DNA of 64,000 nt from Planctomycetota bacterium (GTDB lineage: Bacteria; Planctomycetota; Planctomycetia; Gemmatales; Gemmataceae): assembly GCA_016195405.1 (NCBI GenBank), contig JACPZP010000117.1:1-64000 (forward strand), read 5' to 3'. The stretch's first letter is position 1, and every line of letters begins with the position of its first letter. Below the pieces are notes generated by a model that saw only the letters and a list, made by a program, of their open reading frames with translations, made no database searches and was not told where the DNA came from. Position numbers and translations under genes: made by a program. Positions 24,252 to 32,837 of the stretch are shown here, piece by piece.

Positions 24252-27032
24252 TCACTTCTTGGAGCCGCCGGCCTTCTTGTTGAAATCGCCGGCCCGGATG
24301 ACGACCAGCCTATCAGGAGAGAGGAAGTTGGTGAGGGCGCGGTTCACGTCGGTCACCGACAAATCCGCGATTTTCTTTTCCAGATCCGCTTGGTGCTTCA
24401 TCGTCCGGTTGAGATATAGGCCGTTCCGCAGCATCCCCGCGACGGCGCCGTCGCTGGATCGGGCGACCGCCAATTCCTGCAAGAGGCCCTTCTTGGCGTC
24501 GTCCAATTCGGACGCGGACACACCTTCCTTGAGGATTCTCTTCAACTCCTGCAAGGCGCCCTGATCGACCTTGTCAATGTTCTCCGGGTTGCAAATGGCT
24601 GACATGTAAAACTGGCTGTATGGATCCTGAGAATCGACGCTGACTTCGGAATCGACGTTGTAGCAGAAGCCGTCCTTTTGCCGCAGGCGGTCCCAGAGCC
24701 GCGACGTCGAACTGCCGCCCAAGATGTAGTTGCCCATGCTGAGAGCCGGATACTCCGGTGCACTGTCGGTAAGCGCGAACACCAGGCCCGCCATGTAGGT
24801 GGCGCCCTCCTTGTCGGGAGTTAGGATCGATTCCGTGACGCCTTTGACATTCGTATTGGCGGCGTGCTTGATGCGCTCGTAGGGAGTCTTCGACTTCCAG
24901 TCGGCGACCAATGCCTCAAGCTGCGGAATGACCTGATCCGGATCGAAGTCGCCCACCAAAACGATCTCGCCCTTTTGGGCGCCGACTTGCTCGTTATATA
25001 GTCGGACGACATCATCAAGCTTGAGCTTCCCCAGCCTTTCAATCGATTCGGGGATCGTCGGCACATAGCGAATGTCGTCCTTTGCGTGTGGGTTAAGTTG
25101 CCGTTGCAAAGCGCGAAACGCGAGGGCCCCCGGATCGGTGAGCGCTTTCTCCAGGCTCTGCTTCTGATTCACTTTCAACTCATTGAATTCCTTCTCCGGG
25201 AAGGATGGTTCGCGGACGATCTCCTTTAAGAGCGACAGCACCTGCGGCAGCTGTTCTTTCTTGGTCTCCCAGGAGAAGCCTAAGGAACCCAAGCCGCTGC
25301 CGCCGTTGATCTTCGACTTCATATTGTCGAGCAAGTCTTGAATCTCTTGACGCGTGTGCTTCTTGGTGCCGCGCATCATCAGCGAACCGAGGAAGGCGCT
25401 CGCGTTCCTGTAGTCTCCGAGCGACTTCTCGTTTCCAAAATGAACGTTCAGCCGGCCCACCACGGTCTCGCCGCGTGTCTTCTTGGGCATTAGCGCGACC
25501 TTGACGCCATTGGACAATTCCAGACGCTTGACGCGATTTTCGATGTTGGTGGGAGTGGGATCGAATGCCTCGCCTTCGCTGACCGTCTTGCCGCCCTTGT
25601 AGTCCTTAAGCAGCGCCGTCACGTCCGGACGCTCCGACACGGTGACGCGGGCTACTTCCTTGGTCGGGATGAACATCCCGACCGTACGGTTGCTTTGCTT
25701 CAAATACTTGGCGGCCACCTTGTCAACTTCTTCGGGCGTGACCTTGGCTACCTTGTCGCGGTGCCAGTACAGCAAGCGCCAGTCGCCGGCGGCGATCCAT
25801 TCGGTCAATTCCATCGCGACCAATTTGCTTTTGGCGAGGGTTCGCTCGCGCTCCGCAAGAAAGCTCGTCACCGCGCGCTCCACTTCTTTCTCGGTGGCAG
25901 GGTTCTTGTTGAAGTCCTCGAGCACGCGGATCATGATGTCGCGCACTTCCTCTGGACGGACACCGTCGGCGACCTGGGCCGTTGCCTCCAAAATGCCCGG
26001 GTCATGCCAACCCGTGATGCTGCACGACACTTTGGCCGCTTTCTTGGTCTCCACGAGTTCCTTGTAAAGCCGTCCCGACGGAGATTCGCCCAGAATGCTC
26101 GACAGCACGTCGAGAGCCGGCAGTTCGTCGTGACCCGCCGCCGGAATATGGTACATCAGTCCAATCACGGAGATTTTGCCGACGCGGCGCAGAATCACGC
26201 TGCGTTCGCCGTCCTGGGCCGGTTCTTCCGTGTAGGTGTCGCTGAGTTTTTGGCCGGGGGTTTTCAAGGCGCCGAAGTAGCGCGTGATGAGATCGAGAGC
26301 CGACTTCTCCTCGAATTTGCCCGCGACCACCAGCACGATGTTGTCGGGCCGGTAGTGTTTCTTGTAGAACTGCTGCAAATTGTCGATTGGCACCCGCTCG
26401 ATGTCGCTGCGATTGCCGATGGTCGACTTGCCATAGTTGTGCCATTCATAGGCGGCGGCCATCATCCGTTGATTGAGGATTGCCGTCGGGCTGTTCTCGC
26501 CCTGCTCGAATTCGCTTCGGACGACGGTCATTTCCTTGGCCAAATCTTCCCGGCGAATGAAGCTGTTCACCAGCCGGTCGGCTTCCATCTTGATGGCGAA
26601 TTCGAGGTTCTTATCCTTGGCGGGCATGGTCTCGTAGTAGTTCGTCCTATCGACCCAGGTGGAGGCGTTGCTTTCGGCGCCGTGTGCTTGTAACGCCTTG
26701 TCGAGTTCAGGAAACTCCTTCGAGCCTTTGAACAGCATGTGCTCCAGCAAGTGGGCCATGCCGGTTTCGCCATAGCCTTCGTGGCGTGAGCCGACCAGGA
26801 CCGTCATGTTCACGGTGATGGTCGACGAGGCGGGATCGGGAAATAGGAGGAAGCGGACGCCGTTGGATAGCTGAAATTCGTTGATACCCTCAAGGCTTCT
26901 CACCTTCTCGTAAGTTGCGCCGCTTGCCGGGGCCGTAGCGCCTTGGGCGAGGGCGATCGGCGCATGGTTGGTCCACAAACCGAGAAGGAGCGGAAGAATC
27001 CACAGAGGATGAGTTTTCCGAAAGGCGTTCAT
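24252..27032 (-). CDS. exported M16 (insulinase family) zinc peptidase
   Basis: 926 residues from the ATG at 27032, which starts a signal peptide (PLWILPLLLGLW, ending ALAQG); GGAG lies 8 nt upstream. The N-terminal half carries the inverted zinc motif HLLEH (94-98) and a downstream Glu in LEFAIKMEADR. The protein contains two M16 units, the second without the zinc motif, as is usual. It should degrade peptides in the periplasm-like space. It is a paralogue of the gene at 55436-58177 (shared SRHEGYGE, HLLEHMLFKG, DRTNYYETMPA). Its stop is 1 bp from the start of the hydrolase gene downstream. Confidence 0.92.
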   Translation of the reverse strand: MNAFRKTHPLWILPLLLGLWTNHAPIALAQGATAPASGATYEKVRSLEGINEFQLSNGVRFLLFPDPASSTITVNMTVLVGSRHEGYGETGMAHLLEHMLFKGSKEFPELDKALQAHGAESNASTWVDRTNYYETMPAKDKNLEFAIKMEADRLVNSFIRREDLAKEMTVVRSEFEQGENSPTAILNQRMMAAAYEWHNYGKSTIGNRSDIERVPIDNLQQFYKKHYRPDNIVLVVAGKFEEKSALDLITRYFGALKTPGQKLSDTYTEEPAQDGERSVILRRVGKISVIGLMYHIPAAGHDELPALDVLSSILGESPSGRLYKELVETKKAAKVSCSITGWHDPGILEATAQVADGVRPEEVRDIMIRVLEDFNKNPATEKEVERAVTSFLAERERTLAKSKLVAMELTEWIAAGDWRLLYWHRDKVAKVTPEEVDKVAAKYLKQSNRTVGMFIPTKEVARVTVSERPDVTALLKDYKGGKTVSEGEAFDPTPTNIENRVKRLELSNGVKVALMPKKTRGETVVGRLNVHFGNEKSLGDYRNASAFLGSLMMRGTKKHTRQEIQDLLDNMKSKINGGSGLGSLGFSWETKKEQLPQVLSLLKEIVREPSFPEKEFNELKVNQKQSLEKALTDPGALAFRALQRQLNPHAKDDIRYVPTIPESIERLGKLKLDDVVRLYNEQVGAQKGEIVLVGDFDPDQVIPQLEALVADWKSKTPYERIKHAANTNVKGVTESILTPDKEGATYMAGLVFALTDSAPEYPALSMGNYILGGSSTSRLWDRLRQKDGFCYNVDSEVSVDSQDPYSQFYMSAICNPENIDKVDQGALQELKRILKEGVSASELDDAKKGLLQELAVARSSDGAVAGMLRNGLYLNRTMKHQADLEKKIADLSVTDVNRALTNFLSPDRLVVIRAGDFNKKAGGSKK

Positions 27033-27132
27033 TCCATGATCTCCACGAAGCCGAATAAAGAGACAGGCATCCGTCTTGCAATTGTAGGGCGCTTTGGGAA
27101 CTTGGGGTATCGTCGCCCTCTTGTGATCCTTT

Positions 27133-27182
27133 GGTGGTGTGGGCGTCCCGCCTGCACCGTGCAGCCGAGACGGCCGCACCAC
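27133..27182. repeat. imperfect palindrome
   Basis: Arms of 24 nt (GTGGTGTGGGCGTCCCGCC with its extension TGCAC, and an inverted copy ending GGCCGCACCAC) match at about 20 positions. It fills the gap between the divergent M16 peptidase and lipoprotein genes. It is not visibly related to the GTAG/CTAC family. Confidence 0.65.
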
Positions 27183-27289
27183 GAATGAGGCGCCGCAAGC
27201 GACGGATTCCCTTGACGGGGGTCCTCTTTTCCGGCATATTTCCTCACCCTCACTGTAGGGTTGGGGCGGATGCCTCACGGGAGGTCAAC

Positions 27290-27847
27290 ATGAACAGGAA
27301 ACTCTGGCTAAGTGGTTTGATGGCATTGAGCCTGTGCGGCTGTGGCACCATGAACAACACCACGGCCGGCGCCGTGGGCGGAGGCGCGCTCGGAGCGGGC
27401 GTCGGCGCCTTGGCCGGCGCCGCAGTGGGCAGGCCTTTACAAGGCGCTGCGATCGGCGCCGGCGTCGGCGGACTGACGGGCGCGGCAATCGGCAACGGTG
27501 AAGACCGCGCCGAGAAGCGGCAAGCCCAAGCCGCCGCCGCATACGCCGCCGCGCATCCGCCGGTGGCGATCAACGACATCGTGCAAATGACCCAGCAGCA
27601 CCTGAGCGAGGGCTTGATCCTCAATCAGATCCGGACCACGAATTCCTACTTCAACCTGACCGCCGCGGATATCACGTATCTGCGCGAGCAAGGCGTCGGC
27701 GAACACGTCATTCTCGAAATGCAGAATCGTCGCGGTCCGGCGCCTGTCGTGGTTCAGCCACGCGGCTATGTCGTCGTCGATCCACCACCGCCGCCCGTGG
27801 GAGTTGGCGTCGGCGTGACCTATATCGGTGGTGGTCGGCGCTGGTAA
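27290..27847 (+). CDS. glycine-zipper lipoprotein
   Basis: 185 residues. The signal peptide ends LSLCGCG, so a Cys can be lipidated. Residues 24-70 are a glycine-zipper-like membrane-association region (AVGGGALGAGVGALAGAAVG, then GAAIGAGVGGLTGAAIG), as in outer-membrane SlyB/OmpA-type proteins. The rest is a predicted helical segment (NDIVQMTQQHLSEGLILNQI) and a Pro/Val-rich tail. GGGAGG lies 6 nt before the ATG. A clear terminator follows, so it is a single-gene unit. Probably an envelope stabilising protein; exact role unknown. Confidence 0.8.
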   Translation: MNRKLWLSGLMALSLCGCGTMNNTTAGAVGGGALGAGVGALAGAAVGRPLQGAAIGAGVGGLTGAAIGNGEDRAEKRQAQAAAAYAAAHPPVAINDIVQMTQQHLSEGLILNQIRTTNSYFNLTAADITYLREQGVGEHVILEMQNRRGPAPVVVQPRGYVVVDPPPPPVGVGVGVTYIGGGRRW

Positions 27848-27874
27848 CCGAAAACGATAGCCTCATATTGAACG

Positions 27875-27910
27875 AACCCCGCGAGCCTTCGCGGGGTTTG
27901 TTGTTTTTTA
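27875..27910 (+). terminator. rho-independent terminator
   Basis: AACCCCGCGA-GCCT-TCGCGGGGTT forms a perfect 10-bp stem followed by TTGTTGTTTTTT. It lies 27 bp after the lipoprotein stop and is the clearest terminator on the plus strand. Confidence 0.9.
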
Positions 27911-27974
27911 GAGGGGAGGCGAATAAGACAAGCGAAGACCGCAAAAATCCGCAAGCGGCGATTCCGAGGATTTC

Positions 27975-30710
27975 ATGGCATCGGATGCTACGCTGACATT
28001 TCCTGGTCCATGTCCCTCGCCGGAGCGCGCTCTTCTCACGCTGGGCGATCCCTACGCCGCCTGGTTTCGCGAAACGATTGGAGTGCCAACTGCGGCGCAA
28101 TGTCAAGCCTGGCCTTCCTTACATCGTGGCGAAAATCTACTCGTGGCAGCGCCGACCGCGAGCGGCAAGACGCTCGCCGCATTCCTTCCGATCATCAAAA
28201 AGCTAACGGGTATGACCAAGGCTGATGGTGTGGCCGGGGCTGAGTCTTCGAAGCCCCGGACGCTCGGCCTAACAGAGCCGCGCCCGTTAGGAAGCAGTCC
28301 GCTTCCCCGCTTCCTAACGGGCGCGGCTCTGACTGCGTTGCCGGGGCTTCGCACAGCCTCTGCCCCGGCCACACGTCTTGCGTGTCTTTACATTACTCCG
28401 CTCAAAGCCCTGTCCCGTGACGCCGCCAAGAACCTGCGCCGACACCTACAGGAGCTACGCCGATTTGACCCGCGACTACGAACAATCCGCGTCGGTCTGC
28501 GTACCGGCGATTCATCTGCCAAAGCGCGGCGTCTCCACTTGGAGCGACCGCCGCACATCCTTCTTACCACGCCGGAATCGCTGGCCATCATGCTCAGCCA
28601 GTCGCGCTGGTGCGATGTCTTCCGCAATTTGCGCTGGGTCGTCGTCGACGAGGTTCACGCATTGATCGGCAATAAACGCGGCGCCGACTTGGCACTTTCC
28701 TTGGAACGGCTGGAAACGCTTGTAGCCGAACGTCATCCGTCCAGAGCACTTCAGCGCATTGGCCTTTCCGGGACGTGCGTTCCCTTGGACATCGCTGCCC
28801 GGTTCCTAGTGGGTGTCGGCCGACGTTGCACCATCGCGCATCAAGCCGATCGCGCCCCGATGGAATTGATCGTCGAGCACCTGCCGGCAGAAAGGGGTGA
28901 CTCGGCACGACCTGCCGGCTTCATGGCCCGTTTGATTGAGCGACTGACGCCGGAGTTGGCTCGCAACCGCACGACGTTGATTTTCACCAACATCCGCAGC
29001 ATTGCGGAACGCCTGACGTGGGTGTTGCGACGCCGCTTTCCAAGCTGGACGGAACAAATTGCGGTTCACCATTCATCTCTGGCCGTGGAGCGCCGCCGTC
29101 GCGTCGAGCGCCGCCTCAAGAAAGGCAAACTTCGCGTCGTCGTCACCAGCACCAGCCTGGAACTGGGCATCGACATCGGCAGCGTCGACAGCGTGGTCTT
29201 CGTGCATCCACCCGGCGGTGTCGCACGTACAATCCAGCGCCTCGGGCGCTCGGGTCACAAGCCCGGTCAACCGCGTCGAGGCCTGTTTCTCACCGCCGGA
29301 ATCGCGGAACTCCTGGAAGCGACCGTGACCGCAGCCTCCGGCAGCGCGGGCCAACTCGAACCGCTCAAAGTTGTGGATGAACCCCACGACGTCTTGTGCC
29401 AACACTTAGTCGGCATGGCGATGACGGGCTGGCGCTCGCGCAGCGAGACGTTGAATATCATTCGCCGCGCCTTTCCGTACCGCAAACTGAATGAAGCGGA
29501 CTTCGAGCATTGCCTCGCTTATCTTTCGGGAAAGAAGTCCAACGGCGCGGATTGGCTGCCGTCGCGTCTGCAATGGCGCGGAAACGAATTCGCGATTATC
29601 AACCAGTGGACGGCGTCGCTCTTGCGGCGCAATTTCGGCTCGATCATTAACGAAGAGCCGCGCGCGATTCGCCTCTTAATTCCGGCAAGCGACAATAATA
29701 CCGAGCCGCGCTCGCTGCCGGTCGGCACGGTCGAGGAAGCTTACGCCGATCGGCTCAGGCCCGGCGATCGCTTCGTCTTGGACGGTCGCTGTTTCCAATT
29801 TCGCCGCCATGAGGATGGCGCGTTGCTCGTGGAAGAAGTCGCGGGCTCGCCGATCGTGCCGCACTGGACCACCGGCGGCTGGCACCTGGCGCCGGAGTTG
29901 GCCCGGCGCCTTTTCGTCTTCCGGTGTCAGGCCGCGGAAGCCCTGCGCGACGGCCTTCAAGCTTTCGCGGATTTCTTGCGCCTTGAGTACGGCTTGGAGG
30001 ACGCCGGCATCGCCGAGCTGACGCGCTTGTTCCTGATGCAAGAGACGATCAGCGAAATTCCCGCTTTGGATTGCTTGCTTATCGAGAGCATCGATAACGA
30101 CGCCCGGCAGGAGGTCTATTTTCACACGCCCCTGTCTCGAGCCGCCAATGACGCCATGGCCCGCGTGCTCGCATGGAGACTCTATCGTGAGCGCGGACTG
30201 GAGGGGCCGGCCGTGGTCGCAGACCTCGGCTTCATGCTGTCGTTACCCACTTGTCAGCCGCTGACGCCAGACGCGTGGCGAGGCTTGCTCGCCGCGGAAC
30301 GCTTCGCAGATGATCTAAGTGAAGCGGTGAGCGAGAGCCCTTCCCTGCGTGATCGCTTCGCCCGCGTAGCCATGACGGGGCTGATGGTCCTGCGGCAACC
30401 GTGGGGCGGCCGGCGCAAGGTCGGCGGCCGCGACTGGGTGCAGCGCCGCTTGTTCGAGCAAGTTCGGCATCACGAACCGGATTTCGTCTTGCTCCGTCAA
30501 GCCGAGCGCGAGGTGCACCGCGAAGTGTGCGATGCGCCGGCCGCGCTGAGCTTTCTCGAAGCGTTGCCGTCGATGGAGGTGCGCTTTCGATCGCTGTCGG
30601 AGGTGTCGCCGTTTGCCGCGGCCTGGACACAGCCCGCCCAGATCAGCGCGGAACTGGCCGAGACGCCCGGCAACGTGCTCGAACGATTGCATCACCAACT
30701 GGTAGGTTGA
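27975..30710 (+). CDS. lhr: Lhr-family DEXH helicase with an in-frame palindromic insert
   Basis: 911 residues. Lhr-type helicases translocate 3' to 5' on DNA and unwind RNA:DNA hybrids. Motifs: Walker A APTASGKTLAAF (59-70), motif Ia YITPLKALSRDA (139-150), LLTTPESLAIML, DEVHALIGNKRG (225-236), LSGTC, then in the second RecA lobe ELGIDIGSVDSVV and QRLGRSGHKPG. The C-terminal part is the winged-helix and Lhr-core region. Residues about 85-133, between Walker A and motif Ia, are encoded by a 147-bp nested palindrome and are absent from typical relatives. The next gene, pdeM, starts 5 bp after the stop, the usual partner in the ligase-associated DNA-damage set; no ligase or exonuclease of that set is here. 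Confidence 0.92.
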   Translation: MASDATLTFPGPCPSPERALLTLGDPYAAWFRETIGVPTAAQCQAWPSLHRGENLLVAAPTASGKTLAAFLPIIKKLTGMTKADGVAGAESSKPRTLGLTEPRPLGSSPLPRFLTGAALTALPGLRTASAPATRLACLYITPLKALSRDAAKNLRRHLQELRRFDPRLRTIRVGLRTGDSSAKARRLHLERPPHILLTTPESLAIMLSQSRWCDVFRNLRWVVVDEVHALIGNKRGADLALSLERLETLVAERHPSRALQRIGLSGTCVPLDIAARFLVGVGRRCTIAHQADRAPMELIVEHLPAERGDSARPAGFMARLIERLTPELARNRTTLIFTNIRSIAERLTWVLRRRFPSWTEQIAVHHSSLAVERRRRVERRLKKGKLRVVVTSTSLELGIDIGSVDSVVFVHPPGGVARTIQRLGRSGHKPGQPRRGLFLTAGIAELLEATVTAASGSAGQLEPLKVVDEPHDVLCQHLVGMAMTGWRSRSETLNIIRRAFPYRKLNEADFEHCLAYLSGKKSNGADWLPSRLQWRGNEFAIINQWTASLLRRNFGSIINEEPRAIRLLIPASDNNTEPRSLPVGTVEEAYADRLRPGDRFVLDGRCFQFRRHEDGALLVEEVAGSPIVPHWTTGGWHLAPELARRLFVFRCQAAEALRDGLQAFADFLRLEYGLEDAGIAELTRLFLMQETISEIPALDCLLIESIDNDARQEVYFHTPLSRAANDAMARVLAWRLYRERGLEGPAVVADLGFMLSLPTCQPLTPDAWRGLLAAERFADDLSEAVSESPSLRDRFARVAMTGLMVLRQPWGGRRKVGGRDWVQRRLFEQVRHHEPDFVLLRQAEREVHREVCDAPAALSFLEALPSMEVRFRSLSEVSPFAAAWTQPAQISAELAETPGNVLERLHHQLVG
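28228..28374. repeat. protein-coding nested palindromic element
   Basis: 147 bp (49 codons) with three nested pairs of arms: GTGTGGCCGGGGC / GCCCCGGCCACAC (13 bp, at the ends), GAAGCCCCGG / CCGGGGCTTC (10 bp), and a perfect 22-bp stem (28274-28295 with 28309-28330, containing GCCGCGCCCGTTAGGAAGC) around a 13-nt loop. It has no stop codon in the helicase frame and its length is a multiple of three, so the helicase frame is kept. Confidence 0.9.
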
Positions 30711-30715
30711 AAACC

Positions 30716-31408
30716 ATGCGCGTATTTCAGGAATGGATTCTGACGCCGTGGCGGCTCGCGATCCACGAACCGACACGGACCGCCGTGGTCGCCGACATGC
30801 ACTTGGGCTACGATCTGGCCCGGCGGCAAGCAGGCGAAGCCGTCCCAAATATAGACTGGGACGGATACCTGGCGCCGTTGCACGCGGCGGTCAGCACGCA
30901 TGACATCGAGAGCCTGGTCATTGCCGGCGATCTGTTCGAAAAAGCCTTTGATCCGGAACTCTGGCGTCATCTCCGCAAACGCCTTAGCGGTATGGGGTTT
31001 AGCATCGTGGCCATCGTTCCGGGCAATCACGATCGGGGATTGTGTGAACAGAAGAAACTGCCGATCTACCCCGACGGTTTCATGCTCGCGAAATGGACGA
31101 TCCTCCACGGGCACGGCGCTTCACAAGCAGACAAGACCGTTTTGGGACACTGGCATCCGTGTGTGCTACGTAGAGGCCGAAAGACGCCGTGTTACCTGGT
31201 CGGTCCGCGTCGCTTGGTCCTACCCGCCTATTCTCACGACGCAGCCGGTGTCAATATTTGGCGACATCCAGAATGGCGCGGCATGCGCTGCTGCGCAATT
31301 GTCGATGGCGTGGTCATCGATGCCGGCTTCGTCCCAGGCAAATCGGCCGGGACGCATGCGACTAATAAAAAAAGCCGGCCCTGGGAAGGCCGGCTTCAAA
31401 GAAGCTAA
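30716..31408 (+). CDS. pdeM: PdeM-type metallophosphoesterase
   Basis: 230 residues of the calcineurin-like phosphoesterase fold: VVADMHLGYD, IAGDLFEKA, VPGNHDRG, LHGHG and GHWHPC supply the two-metal ligands. This set matches the ligase-associated DNA-damage-response endonuclease PdeM, normally encoded beside an Lhr-type helicase, as here. The start is 5 bp after the helicase stop, so the two are surely co-transcribed. The last 10 or so residues (KKSRPWEGRLQRS) are encoded by a terminator hairpin that serves the convergent gene, so the C-terminus is probably not conserved. Confidence 0.85.
   Translation: MRVFQEWILTPWRLAIHEPTRTAVVADMHLGYDLARRQAGEAVPNIDWDGYLAPLHAAVSTHDIESLVIAGDLFEKAFDPELWRHLRKRLSGMGFSIVAIVPGNHDRGLCEQKKLPIYPDGFMLAKWTILHGHGASQADKTVLGHWHPCVLRRGRKTPCYLVGPRRLVLPAYSHDAAGVNIWRHPEWRGMRCCAIVDGVVIDAGFVPGKSAGTHATNKKSRPWEGRLQRS
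31365..31396 (-). terminator. terminator of the BON-domain gene, inside the pdeM 3' end
   Basis: Read on the minus strand, AAGCCGGCC-TTCCCAG-GGCCGGCTT is a perfect 9-bp stem followed by seven T. It lies beyond the BON gene stop (31507) and overlaps the last codons of pdeM on the other strand. Confidence 0.85.
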
Positions 31409-31437
31409 TTCGCCAAACACGATTCGGCAGGCGGCAC

Positions 31438-31493
31438 GTAGGACGGCCTTCCTAGGCCGTCGGACGTCGGACGGGCTAGGAAGCCCGTCCTAC
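31438..31493. repeat. GTAG/CTAC palindromic repeat, double hairpin
   Basis: A 56-bp element: ends GTAGGACGG / CCGTCCTAC, with one hairpin in each half (GACGGCCTTCCTAGGCCGTC and GACGGGCTAGGAAGCCCGTC). It has the same length and ends as the copy at 41823 and lies between the convergent pdeM and BON genes. Confidence 0.85.
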
Positions 31494-31506
31494 AGCCAAT
31501 TCGCTG

Positions 31507-32289
31507 TTACCAATATCGAACACGCCACCAATCATGGCCCGTCGCTTGCCGGCCATACCACCAATGGCCATCGCGCCACTGCAACGTCACGGCGCGCCAG
31601 CCCGGCGGAACTTTGGGGAACGGGTACATAGGGCCGATAAACGGGAACGCTTCGTACGGATAGGTCTGCGGATAGGCCACACGCGAGAAGTTGTTGTAAG
31701 GAGCGTACGTCGGCCAAGCATAGGGCGGCATGGGCGGCGGCTGCATGTGCTGATTCATGCCCGGCCCCGCCATCGGCCCTGCCATCGGCCCTGCCATCGG
31801 CGGAATCAGCGACGTCGGCTCTTGGAAGCCCGCGCCTGGGGCCTGGATCGGCTGGGGAAAATTGACGCCCCCTGGACCTTGGGCCTGGGCTGGACGCAAT
31901 CCCATGGCGTCAAAAATCATGAGCCCATCGCGAATCTGGTGCACGCCAGGGACCGCTTGAACGACGGCGATCACCCGATCGTGTTGGGCCTGGTCTTGCA
32001 CCTGGCCCACGAGATCGGCGACTCCACCGGTGTACGCGATGTCGACGCGCTGATCTCCCAAGACTCGGCTCTGTGCCAAGCTCTGGGCGATGGCATCGGC
32101 AATACTCTGATTGGAAAGGGCCGCTCCAGGTACGACTCGATCGGCTACGACCGGATTAGTGACAACCGGATTGGCGGCCGAACCTGTTTGGCCCGGCTCC
32201 CGTTCGGTCTCCTGGGCCAGAAGCGAGCCAGCCCCGGATGCGCTGATCCACAGGCCCAGGGCGGCGGGCAGAATCTTTCGAGTGATCAC
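31507..32289 (-). CDS. exported BON-domain protein
   Basis: 260 residues. A signal peptide (ILPAALGLWISASGAGSLLA) is followed by a BON domain at about 60-125 (SIADAIAQSLAQSRVLGDQR, VADLVGQVQDQAQHDRVIAV, VHQIRDGLMI). BON domains bind phospholipid membranes and are found in OsmY-type proteins. The second half is rich in Pro, Gly, Met and aromatic residues, with three MAGP units, and ends with Trp-rich HWWYGRQATGHDWWRVRYW, typical of disordered surface tails. A strong terminator lies downstream. Confidence 0.8.
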   Translation of the reverse strand: MITRKILPAALGLWISASGAGSLLAQETEREPGQTGSAANPVVTNPVVADRVVPGAALSNQSIADAIAQSLAQSRVLGDQRVDIAYTGGVADLVGQVQDQAQHDRVIAVVQAVPGVHQIRDGLMIFDAMGLRPAQAQGPGGVNFPQPIQAPGAGFQEPTSLIPPMAGPMAGPMAGPGMNQHMQPPPMPPYAWPTYAPYNNFSRVAYPQTYPYEAFPFIGPMYPFPKVPPGWRAVTLQWRDGHWWYGRQATGHDWWRVRYW

Positions 32290-32567
32290 GGCAACCTCCT
32301 CCTACGGTTTTGCGCGCCACGACGACTAAGCCAATCTTCGTCCTTTTTTCGGAAAAACTACCCCGACAAGAATAAAAGATGTGGCAAGGAGAAAACCCGT
32401 GAGCCGCACAATGCGAACATCCGCAGTTATGCCGATATCGGGCACGGTTTGCCCGCAAAGGAAGGTTTGCGAAGAGCCGACAGGCGGAAGGCGACCGAAC
32501 CTTTTCGACTTTTTCGCCTCGGAATCACTGCAGAATCCGCCCGCGCGTGCCGATGAAGGTGGATTGG
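32290..32567. other. intergenic region upstream of BON and tRNA genes
   Basis: No gene is supported. The short frames here have no ribosome binding site or recognisable motif. The region must contain the promoter of the BON gene on the minus strand; I see GGAGGTTGCC just upstream of its ATG but no clear -10. The tRNA promoter begins at the right edge. Confidence 0.5.
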
Positions 32568-32596
32568 TTGACAGCGGCAACAGGCATCCCTATATT
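32568..32596 (+). promoter_or_regulatory. sigma-70 promoter of tRNA-Arg
   Basis: TTGACA (32568-32573), a 17-bp spacer and TATATT (32591-32596). Transcription would begin near 32603, about 47 nt before the tRNA. Confidence 0.8.
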
Positions 32597-32649
32597 GCGC
32601 AAACGTGGACTTCACGCTCGGCGTGCCGCCTACGTTGCCCAAATCACGA

Positions 32650-32723
32650 GCGCCCGTAGCTCAACTGGATAGAGCAATGGCCTACGGAGCCATAGGTTGC
32701 AGGTTCGACTCCTGCCGGGCGTA
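32650..32723 (+). tRNA. tRNA-Arg (anticodon ACG)
   Basis: A complete cloverleaf: acceptor GCGCCCG / CGGGCGT (first pair G-U), D-arm GCTC-AACTGGATA-GAGC, anticodon stem ATGGC / GCCAT with loop CTACGGA (ACG at 32684-32686, read as ICG), and T-arm GCAGG-TTCGACT-CCTGC. The discriminator base is A; CCA is not encoded. It reads CGN arginine codons after A34 is converted to inosine. A hairpin with a T-run follows directly. Confidence 0.95.
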
Positions 32724-32733
32724 ATGGCTTAAT

Positions 32734-32796
32734 ACCCGCTTGCGGGTTCGCGTGACGGCCAACTTTTTGGTCGCGCTAACCCGCAAGCGGGTTTTT
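32734..32796. repeat. CCGCTTG-type palindromic repeat serving as tRNA terminator
   Basis: Perfect 15-bp arms ACCCGCTTGCGGGTT / AACCCGCAAGCGGGT followed by TTTT. A related element (17-bp arms, CCGCTTGTGGGTTAGCG) lies at 40201-40255, so this is a dispersed family. Placed 10 bp after the tRNA and followed by Ts, it probably also ends transcription. Confidence 0.8.
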
Positions 32797-32802
32797 ACGC
32801 GC

Positions 32803-32831
32803 TTGCGATGGGTTTTCGGCGCGGATATAAT
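32803..32831 (+). promoter_or_regulatory. sigma-70 promoter of the 6S-like RNA
   Basis: TTGCGA (32803-32808), a 17-bp spacer and a perfect TATAAT (32826-32831). Initiation is expected near 32838. Confidence 0.75.
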
Positions 32832-32837
32832 CAGGGA

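Noticed and set aside
25695..26693. 332-codon plus-strand frame opposite the M16 peptidase
   Set aside because: The minus-strand gene is complete with signal peptide and zinc motif; the opposite frame shows no family features.
24252..27278. Start of the first M16 peptidase at 27278
   Set aside because: The extra 82 residues are basic low-complexity sequence translated from the palindromic repeat; the ATG at 27032 begins a clear signal peptide with a ribosome binding site.
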